NCBI GenBank assembly: GCA_003224135.1
Contig: QHYO01000597.1
Location: 1 to 7,109, forward strand
Reading direction: 5' to 3'
DNA from: Acidobacteriota bacterium
GTDB lineage: Bacteria > Acidobacteriota > Terriglobia > Acidiferrales > UBA7541
DNA: 7,109 bases
The notes beneath the pieces are model-generated. The model was not told the origin of the DNA, searched no databases, and saw only the letters and a program-made list of their open reading frames with translations. The position numbers and the translations under genes are program-made. This document shows positions 1 through 6,284 of this stretch, one piece after another. Position 1 is the first letter of the stretch; every line of letters starts with the position of its first letter.

Positions 1-165
1 GGCGTCGTGCGAATTTCCCGTCATCCGATAGGCCACGCGGTAAACGTACGTGCTGTGCCGCTCGACGAGCACACGATAGGCATCGCGCTCGCCAGCAAGT
101 GTCCGCGCAACCGCGGCCGCGTCGCTGATCCCGCCAGCGTCAACCCTTTCGCTGCGCTCTCGCAT
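1..165 (-). CDS. ECF-family RNA polymerase sigma factor, N-terminal fragment (runs off left edge)
   Basis: Translating the minus strand from the ATG at 165-163 gives 55 codons open to the window edge. Residues about 26-55 read ERDAYRVLVERHSTYVYR followed by VAYRMTGNSHDA. This is the typical start of sigma-70 region 2 in extracytoplasmic-function sigma factors, a helix that contacts core polymerase, followed by the 'YRMTGNxxDAED' turn. The preceding 25 residues (MRERSERVDAGGISDAAAVA...) are a variable, low-complexity leader. A GTG two codons upstream (171-169) is an equally possible start. The frame stays open to a TGA at 258-256, with only a CTG as another possible initiator. An AAGGGA at 187-192 is rather far from either start. 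The gene lies downstream of the permease operon in the same orientation, separated by about 190 bp. Region 4 and any anti-sigma partner lie outside the window, so the regulon is unknown. Confidence 0.8.
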   Translation of the reverse strand, partial: MRERSERVDAGGISDAAAVARTLAGERDAYRVLVERHSTYVYRVAYRMTGNSHDA

Positions 166-305
166 TCTCACGATTAGACAGGTTTTTCCCTTCGCGGTTA
201 GGTAGGCAGCCCCAGACAGGAGGCCGACAAGCGAACTCCGGCCGACGGTAAGGTATCACTTTGGAAGGATTGGGTTTATTGATTCCGCGCGAGGGAGGTG
301 CTGCG

Positions 306-323
306 AAAAGAAGCTACCTTCCT
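306..323 (-). terminator. Possible weak intrinsic terminator after the permease operon
   Basis: Read on the minus strand, AGGAAG-GTAG-CTTCTT forms a 6-bp stem (one G-U pair) with a 4-nt loop, and the 3' arm continues into a short T-run (306-309). It sits 35 bp past the stop codon of permease B, which is the right place for an operon end. The stem is short and AT-rich and the T-run is brief, so termination would be inefficient at best. The rest of the 166-357 gap shows nothing else that I can support. Read-through into the sigma-factor gene is possible. Confidence 0.25.
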
Positions 324-357
324 GGCGTGAGAATCTCGGGGGTGGGCAGCCTAGGGT

Positions 358-2997
358 TCATTCGTGGCGCAAGGCGTCCACAGGATTTATGCCGGCTGCG
401 CGACGCGCTGGCAGCCAACACGCCGCCATGGACACCGCAAAGAGGAGCACCACGACACAAAGGTAGGTCAAAGGATCGGCCGCGCTAATGGCGTACAACA
501 TGGTTCCCATCAGGCGCGTCAGCGCCAGCGCAGCGACGAGGCCAGCACCCGCTCCAAGTGCCGCCATTGCGGCTCCCTGTGCCAGCACCAGGCGCAACAC
601 TTCACTTCGCTGAGCGCCCATCGCAATGCGCACACCGATTTCCTGCGTGCGCTGGCCTACAACGTAGGACACAACTCCGTAGATGCCAATGCTGGCAAGC
701 ATGAGCGCCAGCCCTGCGAAAATTCCCAGCAGAATCATCGAGAAGCGCCGCGCCGCCACCGAGTTCGCAATGATTTCATTCATCGTCTGCGCGCCAAAAA
801 CCACCTGCTGGTTGCTCATCCGCTCGCTGGCCCGCCGTAAAGATTCAAAAACTGGCGCTGAATTTTGTGAGCGCGCCAGCACGCCTATCCCAGAAGCCGA
901 CTGTGCCATGGCCTTGTCGGGTAGTTGCATGAACGGAGTATAGAGTTGCGCGCGTAGGGATTCCCTGTCATCGGTGTCCAGACCCCACTGCTTTACATGT
1001 CCTACCACGCCGACAATTTCCACCACCTGATCGGTGCTGTTGATGTGCAGGCGCCGGCCGATGGGATCTGCATGGCCGAAAAATTTGCCCGCCAGAGCAT
1101 CGTCAATCACCGCCACCTTTTGCGCACGCTCGTCATCCCGACTGGTGAAAAATCGGCCGCTCTTGAGGGGAATGCTCATCACCTCCAGATAGTCTGGCTC
1201 GACAACGTAGTTCAACGCCCAATTCATGTCGTTCTCGCTCGCTGGCTTTGGCTGGCCGTCGATCCAGAACAGCCATTCGTCATCCGAAGCGAGCGGGAGC
1301 GCGCCCCATGAGAAGGAAACCGCCTGAACGCCGGGCGCGGATTGAAACTTCTCGTGGACTTCACGAAGCGCGGTCCGAACTGCATCCGGACTCGCCTGCG
1401 TCATGGACGGAGGAAGTGAAAATCCAAATGTCAGAACGTTCTTCGCATCGAATCCGGGATTCACGTTCCACAGCGCCGTCAACGTACGGATCATCAGTCC
1501 CGCGCCGATCAGCAAGACGAGCGCAAGCGCCATCTCGGCCGCAACAAGCGCGCGCTGCACGCGATGGCGCGTACCGCTGCCGCCGCGGCCACCTTCTTTG
1601 AGTGCCAGGTGTGCCCTCGCCTTCGTCGTTTTTAACGCGGGCATCAGTCCGAAGCAGATTCCCGCAAGCAACGAAATTGCTGCTGCGAAAATCAGAACTC
1701 GTCCGTCCATTCCGGCTTCCGTGGAACGCGGCAAGGTCATCGGCAGCACACGCAACGCGCCTTTTGTTCCGATTGCGGCAAGCAGTACGCCGAGTCCTCC
1801 ACCGATTGCCGCCAGCAAGATGCTCTCGGTCAGCAGCTGCCGCAGGATTCGTCCTTGGCCGGCGCCCAGTGCCCTGCGAATGGCAAACTCGTGCGTTCGT
1901 CCTATGGAGCGCGCCAGCAGAAGATTGGCCACGTTCACGCAAGCGATAAGCAGCACGAATCCGACCGCACCAAATAACAACAGCAGAAACGGTTGCACCT
2001 GCCCGAGCATGCTTTTGCGCATCGGAATCACCGCGGCCCCGATGCCCTTGTCGACATCAGGATAGGTCGACGCAAGGTTCTGTGTGACGCCTTCCATATC
2101 CGCTCGTGCCTGCTCGATCGTGACGCCTGGCTTCAGCCGGCCAATTCCGTGAAGGCCCAAACCCGCGGCGCGATTCATCAGCAGAGGATTGTTCCACTGC
2201 CCGAGGGGGACGTAGAGTTCCCGTGAACGGAGAGTCCCCAGTAAGTCAAAGGTCGCGGGAGTCACTCCGATGATGGTGTAGTCCCTGCCGTCGAGTGTCA
2301 GGCTCTTTCCCAACACATCCGGCCGCGACGCAAATTTTCGATTCCAGAAGCTGGCGGTGATCATGACCGTGGGAGCCGCTCCCACGCGGTCCTCGCCGGG
2401 CGCGAAGTCGCGACCGATGACCGGAGCAACTGCGAGCTGTCTGAAGAACTCGGAACTCACAAAGAGCGCATCCAATTGCTCCGCTTCTCCGAGACCCGTA
2501 AGGATGAATGACGTTCCACGCTGGACCGCCATTGAAGAGAACGTCTGATTGTCTTTCTGCCAATCCAGGAAATTCGAAAAAGAAATGGAGCCGGTGGCGA
2601 AGTTGGGCTTGCTTTCATGCAGCGTGACAAGTTGTTCGGAATGCGGATAGGGCAGTGGGTTCAGCAGCACTCCATCTACTACGGAAAATAGCGCCGTGTT
2701 CGCTCCGATTCCCAGCGCAAGAGTGAGGATCGCGACCGCAGTGAAACCCGGATTCTTCTTCAGAATTCGCAGCCCGTATCGCACATCGTCCAGCAGGTCC
2801 CGCCACCAGCGTCCTCCCCACGCGTCTTGCGTTATTTCCTTCACGAGCACGGTGTTGCCAAACTCGCGTTGCGCCGCATGCTTTGCCTCCGCTAGGGGCT
2901 CGCCTCTCTCCACCCGTTGCCGTGCGGCCATCTCCAAATGGCCGCGCACCTCTTCCTCCAACTCCTCTTCCCGCCGCTGTCGCCGCCAAAATCTCAC
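358..2997 (-). CDS. ADOP-type ABC transporter permease B (MacB/FtsX-like, duplicated permease)
   Basis: A 879-residue inner-membrane protein with the ADOP architecture. Residues 1-75 are a charged cytoplasmic N-terminal domain (RRQRREEELEEEVRGHLEM, then WGGRWWRDLL at 61-70). TM1 is at about 86-108, and a MacB-like periplasmic core spans about 110-333. TM2-4 lie at about 336-358, 390-410 and 433-453. The second half has TM5 at about 482-502, a second periplasmic domain to about 750, and TM6-8 at about 752-779, 805-828 and 842-862. Each FtsX domain carries the cytoplasmic coupling motif that in relatives contacts an ATPase: EFAIRRALGAG (370-380) and EIGVRIAMGAQ (786-796). The C-terminus PARRAAGINPVDALRHE is the family ending. 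The start is GTG (2997-2995); an in-frame TAG at 3003-3001 excludes anything further upstream. A weak GGTGG lies 5-6 nt before it. It is the last gene of the padR operon. No ATPase gene is nearby and the substrate is unknown. Confidence 0.93.
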   Translation of the reverse strand: MRFWRRQRREEELEEEVRGHLEMAARQRVERGEPLAEAKHAAQREFGNTVLVKEITQDAWGGRWWRDLLDDVRYGLRILKKNPGFTAVAILTLALGIGANTALFSVVDGVLLNPLPYPHSEQLVTLHESKPNFATGSISFSNFLDWQKDNQTFSSMAVQRGTSFILTGLGEAEQLDALFVSSEFFRQLAVAPVIGRDFAPGEDRVGAAPTVMITASFWNRKFASRPDVLGKSLTLDGRDYTIIGVTPATFDLLGTLRSRELYVPLGQWNNPLLMNRAAGLGLHGIGRLKPGVTIEQARADMEGVTQNLASTYPDVDKGIGAAVIPMRKSMLGQVQPFLLLLFGAVGFVLLIACVNVANLLLARSIGRTHEFAIRRALGAGQGRILRQLLTESILLAAIGGGLGVLLAAIGTKGALRVLPMTLPRSTEAGMDGRVLIFAAAISLLAGICFGLMPALKTTKARAHLALKEGGRGGSGTRHRVQRALVAAEMALALVLLIGAGLMIRTLTALWNVNPGFDAKNVLTFGFSLPPSMTQASPDAVRTALREVHEKFQSAPGVQAVSFSWGALPLASDDEWLFWIDGQPKPASENDMNWALNYVVEPDYLEVMSIPLKSGRFFTSRDDERAQKVAVIDDALAGKFFGHADPIGRRLHINSTDQVVEIVGVVGHVKQWGLDTDDRESLRAQLYTPFMQLPDKAMAQSASGIGVLARSQNSAPVFESLRRASERMSNQQVVFGAQTMNEIIANSVAARRFSMILLGIFAGLALMLASIGIYGVVSYVVGQRTQEIGVRIAMGAQRSEVLRLVLAQGAAMAALGAGAGLVAALALTRLMGTMLYAISAADPLTYLCVVVLLFAVSMAACWLPARRAAGINPVDALRHE
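2801..2834. repeat. Copy 1 of a 34-bp perfect direct repeat within the permease genes
   Basis: This stretch is identical to 5590-5623 over 34 bp. With the adjoining bases on its left (2791-2800) the match is 43 of 44. It encodes the TQDAWGGRWWRDLL segment of the N-terminal domain. It is homologous coding sequence rather than a mobile element, but the identity is far above that of the rest of the two genes. Confidence 0.9.
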
Positions 2998-3032
2998 TCG
3001 CTACCACCGCCGTCCCCCTATTCGCTTCTTCC

Positions 3033-5792
3033 TCACTCATGCCTCAGCGCCACCATCGGATCGACTTGAGATGCTCGCCACGCTGGTAAGAAACCTGCCA
3101 CTGCGGCGACCAGTGCCAGCACAGTCGCTGCGAACAGAATCGCGAGCGGGTCGGCGAATCCAAGACCGAACAACATGCTTTTCACCACATGAGTTCCTCC
3201 CAGCGCCAAAGGCACACCGATGGCGGTTCCGATCAGCACGAGCGCCAATGTCTCGCGCAGCACTTGCCAAAGAACATTCTCTTTCGCGGCCCCCAGCGCC
3301 AGGCGAATTCCGATGTCGCGCGTCCTCGAAGCCACGGTGTAGGACATGATTCCGTAAAGGCCAATGCTTGCCAGAAGCATTGCGAGAACGCCAAACGCTC
3401 CCGAAAGCTTCTCGACGAATCGATCGGTTTCGAGCGAGCCGTCCACCAGCCCCGCCATCGTGTGAATTTCAATCGCCGGAAGCGATGCGCTGGTTTCTTC
3501 TACGGCTTTGCGAAGCGCCACGCTCACGCTGGCCGGATCCGCAAATGTGCGGACTTCATAAATTGCGGCGGCCTGCTCCCACATGGGGTTGAAAAGAGGA
3601 GCGTAGACGCGCGGCGGAGTTTCTTCACGCAGGCTGTTATATTTCGCGTCCGCCGCCACGCCGACAACTTCCATATCCGCCGGATTGCCGGGATACGTAT
3701 CGCGGACGCGTTTTCCTATGGGATTCACGTTGGGGAAAAAACGCCGGGCAAAGGTTTCGTTGATGACTCCGCCGCGCACTCCAGCGCTGCTGTCTTCTAG
3801 GCCGATCTCTCGTCCCATCAGAATCGGAATTCCCATCGTGGAAAAATAGCCAGGACCGACATGATCGAACGCCGCATCCATCTCCTCATTCGGTTTCGGC
3901 GTGTATCCTTCGACCGCAATCGGATCGCCAGATTCCGAGTGACTGAACAACCCATTGTGTGACACCGTCGCACCGTGCAATCCGGGAATCGCTGAAATTC
4001 TCTCCAGCAACTGCCGGTACATGCGAGTTCCCGCCGCGCCTTTGTACCCTCCGGCAGTAGCGTTCACCCGAAACAGCAACAGATTTTCGCGGTTGTAACC
4101 GAGATTAACCTGACTGAGCCTTGAGAGGCTGTGTACGAACAGCCCGGCTGCTACCAGCAAAACCAGCGATATGGCCACCTGCATCACAACCAGCATTTTG
4201 CCCAGAGGCAGCCGCCCTCGGACCGGCTCTCCGCTCACTCCCACGGTCGCGGATTTCAGAACCGGCGATAGATTTGGGCGCGTGGCATGCAACGAAGGAA
4301 TGAACCCGAAAAGAATTGTCGTCAACACCGTCACACCCAGCGTGAAACCGAGCACGCGTAAATCGGGTATCAGATGAAGCTGAATGGCTCCAGGTCGTGT
4401 CGCCGCTTGTGAAACCACGCGCAGCAACAACGTGTCGGCCCAGTACGCCAGCACAACTCCCGCAAAAGCGCCAAGGAACGCCAAAAGTAGGCTCTCCGCC
4501 AAAAGCTGCCGAATCAGCCGCACGCGGCCAGCCCCGATAGCGATCCGCATCGCGAATTCCTTTTGCCTGGCTGCTCCGCGAGCGAGCACCAGATTCGCCA
4601 CATTTGCGCACGCAATCAACAGCACTAATCCGACGAGCACCATTAGAAACAGCAGCGGTGTGCCAAAATCCGCGTGCAGTGTCGAGGCGCCATGCGCGCC
4701 AGGCTGCACATTGAGCCGCTGATCCAAATAATTTCTGGGCTCCGCCGCTGTCATTGCCGATCCCGCCGCGGATTCCAGCATGCGATTAAACACCACGTTG
4801 ATTCGCGTCCTGGCCTGCGCCAGCGGTAGGTCTGGTTTCAAGCGCGCCATCACCTGGATCCACATGTGCTGGTTCGTGATTCCTTGTGGCGAGGGGCTAA
4901 GGAGGTCCCGTCCCGGATAGATGGTGTCCTGCATCATCATCGGAATCCAGATATCCGGCGCCTCTCCAACCGTCTCACCAAAAAATTCCGGAGGCGCAAC
5001 GCCGACAATTTCAAATGAGCTGCGCCCGATCTGTATCGTCCTTCCGAGCATGGACGGGTTCAAACCGAAACGCTGCCTCCAAAAAACATAGCTCACAACC
5101 GCAATCGGCGAACCGCCGCGCGCCCGGTCTACTTCGGTTCCAAACATCCTTCCGGCCGCGGGCTTTATTCCGAGGGTGGCGAAATAATCTCCAGTGACTA
5201 ATTTGACCCGATCGGTTTCTTTTTTTCCGCCTGAACCTGCGGATGAATCTCCCAGGTTCACTTCCATATCCGGCAGGCTGCTGTCCGCGGCGAGAATTCC
5301 GGCGAAGAGATCATTGTGGTCACGCAGGTATTCGAACTCGGAATACGCTAACAGCGAGCGGTCTCCTGTTTGACTGCCAAACTGACCTCCGTGCGCGTCA
5401 GGGTCCGTGAGCACCACAAGCTGCTCGGGGTGCGCAACCGGAAGCGACTTCAGAAGTGCGGAATCAAGGACGCTGAAAATCGCGGTGTTTGCCCCAATCC
5501 CTAGCGCCAGTGTCAACACTGCCACCGCTGTGAATCCGGGATTCTTCCTCAGAATTCGCAGACCATGCCGCGAGTCCTCCAGCAGGTCTCGCCACCAGCG
5601 TCCTCCCCACGCGTCTTGCGTTACCTCTTTCAGCAAAGAAAAATTGCCCAGCTCGCGTCGCGCGGCTTGCGCTGCCGCAGTTTTTGATGCGCCGCGTGCG
5701 ACGAGATCTTCGGCCGCCATCGTTACGTGCGACTCGAGCTCTTCGTTCAGCTCTTGGGCACGTTTCTCGCGATCCAGCCATTCGAAGTTCAT
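3033..5792 (-). CDS. ADOP-type ABC transporter permease A (MacB/FtsX-like, duplicated permease)
   Basis: A 919-residue inner-membrane protein, paralogous to permease B. Residues 1-78 form a cytoplasmic N-terminal domain (LNEELESHVTMAAEDLVARG, then WGGRWWRDLL at 62-71). TM1 is at about 86-110 (FTAVAVLTLALGIGANTAIF). The first MacB-like periplasmic core spans about 112-376, and TM2-4 lie at about 378-400, 430-450 and 479-500. The second unit has TM5 at about 532-553, a periplasmic domain at about 560-795, and TM6-8 at about 797-820, 846-864 and 882-903. Coupling motifs are EFAMRIAIGAG (412-422) and DIGIRLALGAA (826-836); the C-terminus is PAWRASQVDPMVALRHE. It is about 40 residues longer than B, including a Gly/Ser/Lys-rich loop near 182-194 in the first periplasmic domain. 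The ATG overlaps the padR stop as ATGA, indicating translational coupling. Relatives (MacB, FtsX, LolCE) act in efflux, cell division or lipoprotein release and work with a separate or fused ATPase; none is encoded here. The substrate is unknown. Confidence 0.94.
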   Translation of the reverse strand: MNFEWLDREKRAQELNEELESHVTMAAEDLVARGASKTAAAQAARRELGNFSLLKEVTQDAWGGRWWRDLLEDSRHGLRILRKNPGFTAVAVLTLALGIGANTAIFSVLDSALLKSLPVAHPEQLVVLTDPDAHGGQFGSQTGDRSLLAYSEFEYLRDHNDLFAGILAADSSLPDMEVNLGDSSAGSGGKKETDRVKLVTGDYFATLGIKPAAGRMFGTEVDRARGGSPIAVVSYVFWRQRFGLNPSMLGRTIQIGRSSFEIVGVAPPEFFGETVGEAPDIWIPMMMQDTIYPGRDLLSPSPQGITNQHMWIQVMARLKPDLPLAQARTRINVVFNRMLESAAGSAMTAAEPRNYLDQRLNVQPGAHGASTLHADFGTPLLFLMVLVGLVLLIACANVANLVLARGAARQKEFAMRIAIGAGRVRLIRQLLAESLLLAFLGAFAGVVLAYWADTLLLRVVSQAATRPGAIQLHLIPDLRVLGFTLGVTVLTTILFGFIPSLHATRPNLSPVLKSATVGVSGEPVRGRLPLGKMLVVMQVAISLVLLVAAGLFVHSLSRLSQVNLGYNRENLLLFRVNATAGGYKGAAGTRMYRQLLERISAIPGLHGATVSHNGLFSHSESGDPIAVEGYTPKPNEEMDAAFDHVGPGYFSTMGIPILMGREIGLEDSSAGVRGGVINETFARRFFPNVNPIGKRVRDTYPGNPADMEVVGVAADAKYNSLREETPPRVYAPLFNPMWEQAAAIYEVRTFADPASVSVALRKAVEETSASLPAIEIHTMAGLVDGSLETDRFVEKLSGAFGVLAMLLASIGLYGIMSYTVASRTRDIGIRLALGAAKENVLWQVLRETLALVLIGTAIGVPLALGGTHVVKSMLFGLGFADPLAILFAATVLALVAAVAGFLPAWRASQVDPMVALRHE
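5590..5623. repeat. Copy 2 of a 34-bp perfect direct repeat within the permease genes
   Basis: This is the partner of 2801-2834, in the same orientation and at the equivalent position of the paralogous gene. The nine bases to its left beyond one C/T difference also match (5580-5588 against 2791-2799). The copies are about 2.8 kb apart, so recombination between them would fuse the two permeases into one in-frame gene. Confidence 0.9.
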
Positions 5793-6151
5793 GATTCTGT
5801 CTCATTCTTGGCGGAGTTCAGCACTCCGCCGATTGCCTCCGTCAACTGCTGCCAGCGCGAGCGTTCCTGTGCCAGCTGCCGCTTTCCCGCGGCCGTCAAT
5901 CGATAATATTTTGCACGTTGTTTGTTCTCGGATATTTTCCACTCTGCAGCGACCCACTTCTGCTTTTCCAGCCGGTGCAATGCCGGATAAAGCGAGCCTG
6001 TGTCCACCTGCAGCATTTCGCCGGAGCGGTTCCGGATTGCCACGCTGATGCCGTAACCGTGTTGCGCTCCCCACTGCAATGTTTGCAGGATCATCAGATC
6101 CAAGGTTCCCTGCAGAAGTTCAACCCGGTTTCGATACTGCTGTTTCGCCAT
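5789..6151 (-). CDS. PadR-family transcriptional regulator (acidobacterial ADOP-associated type)
   Basis: A 120-residue winged-helix repressor-type protein. The sequence shows the PadR N-terminal DNA-binding domain in order: LLQGTLDLMILQTL (helix 1, residues 12-25), HGYGISVAIR (31-40), then the signature GSLYPALHRLEKQKWV (52-67) for the recognition helix and the wing start. Next come EWKISENKQRAKYYRLTAAG (wing and following helix, 70-89) and a short C-terminal dimerization helix. The length fits the small (PadR-s2-like) class. I chose the ATG at 6151-6149 because an AAGGA at 6160-6164 lies 8 nt upstream and family members begin close to this point. An in-frame ATG at 6190 would add 13 residues, but it sits inside a dyad and lacks a Shine-Dalgarno. 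It is the first gene of the leftward operon; its TGA overlaps the permease A start. It probably autoregulates the operon; the inducer is unknown. Confidence 0.93.
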   Translation of the reverse strand: MAKQQYRNRVELLQGTLDLMILQTLQWGAQHGYGISVAIRNRSGEMLQVDTGSLYPALHRLEKQKWVAAEWKISENKQRAKYYRLTAAGKRQLAQERSRWQQLTEAIGGVLNSAKNETES

Positions 6152-6159
6152 GGTTTTAA

Positions 6160-6164
6160 TCCTT
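6160..6164 (-). promoter_or_regulatory. Ribosome binding site of padR
   Basis: AAGGA on the minus strand, 8 nt before the ATG at 6151. It decides in favour of this start over the in-frame ATG at 6190, which has no comparable site. Confidence 0.7.
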
Positions 6165-6188
6165 ACGACCTGTTGCAGCGAGGCATCC

Positions 6189-6205
6189 ATGTAGAATGAC
6201 TACAT
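6189..6205. promoter_or_regulatory. Inverted repeat 2, probable PadR operator
   Basis: ATGTAGAATGACTACAT has perfect 6-bp arms (ATGTAG / CTACAT) around a 5-bp spacer. The ATGT...ACAT ends resemble operators described for PadR proteins, which have ATGT and ACAT half-sites about 8 bp apart (here 9). It would lie just downstream of the predicted padR transcription start. On the plus strand it also contains TAGAAT (6192-6197), a 5-of-6 match to a -10 box facing purB, although I see no good -35 at the right distance. Confidence 0.6.
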
Positions 6206-6212
6206 CCACGCC

Positions 6213-6227
6213 GGTAGAGTGTCTACC
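6213..6227. promoter_or_regulatory. Inverted repeat 1, probable PadR operator
   Basis: GGTAGAGTGTCTACC has perfect 6-bp arms (GGTAGA / TCTACC) around a 3-bp spacer. Its inner 13 bases match the inner 13 of the other dyad at 11 positions (GTAGANTGNCTAC on the plus strand). The centres are 23 bp apart, about two helical turns, so two dimers could bind on the same face. It covers the predicted -10 region of the padR promoter, as a repressor site would. Confidence 0.6.
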
Positions 6228-6247
6228 TCCTACGGCCTGAATGTCAA
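6220..6247 (-). promoter_or_regulatory. Predicted sigma-70-type promoter of the padR-permease operon
   Basis: On the minus strand, TTGACA (6242-6247) is a perfect -35 hexamer. The best -10 candidate is TAGACA (6220-6225) after a 16-bp spacer, which is only a 3-of-6 match but keeps the leading TA and the fourth A. Transcription would start near 6212-6213, giving a leader of about 60 nt before the padR ATG. The weak -10 lies inside inverted repeat 1, consistent with a repressed promoter. Confidence 0.5.
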
Positions 6248-6254
6248 GATGCGG

Positions 6255-6260
6255 TATCAT
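6255..6260 (+). promoter_or_regulatory. Candidate -10 element for purB
   Basis: TATCAT matches the -10 consensus at 5 of 6 positions and lies 24 bp before the purB TTG start. That would place the transcription start near 6267 with a short leader that still includes the ribosome binding site. No recognisable -35 hexamer is found 16-19 bp upstream, so this is tentative. If correct, an upstream ATG start at 6249 for purB would be excluded. Confidence 0.25.
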
Positions 6261-6271
6261 GGTCTGCTGCG

Positions 6272-6279
6272 AAAGGGGA
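6272..6279 (+). promoter_or_regulatory. Ribosome binding site of purB
   Basis: AAAGGGGA ends 5 nt before the TTG at 6285. It supports TTG as the start codon instead of the in-frame ATG at 6249. Confidence 0.65.
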
Positions 6280-6284
6280 TTCGC

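Noticed and set aside
201..355. Two similar G-rich stretches (GGTAGGCAGCC near 201 and GGTGGGCAGCC near 341)
   Set aside because: The match is short and imperfect, with no further copies or flanking structure. Likely chance in GC-rich DNA.
261..488. Plus-strand frame beginning TTG at 261
   Set aside because: It has a non-ATG start and an Arg/Gly/Pro-rich product, and it overlaps the 3' end of permease B in antisense. No sign of a real protein.
1403..2065. Long plus-strand open frame of 220 codons inside permease B
   Set aside because: It is antisense to the strong permease reading frame, is rich in Ser/Arg/Pro typical of a shadow of GC-rich coding sequence, and shows no domain.
2615..3040. 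Minus-strand frame from an ATG at 3040 whose start overlaps the permease A stop (ATGAGTGA), suggesting a coupled gene
   Set aside because: It is out of frame with permease B and gives a low-complexity Ala/Gly/Arg product without family features. The GTG at 2997 yields the expected ADOP N-terminus, so neither a separate gene nor a frameshift is needed.
2696..3349. Plus-strand frame of 217 codons spanning the end of permease A and the start of permease B
   Set aside because: It is antisense to both genes. A similar stretch recurs at 5407-6048 (TATAVNPGFFLRIRRP-like) only because the permease N-termini are homologous, so the apparent protein similarity is a by-product.
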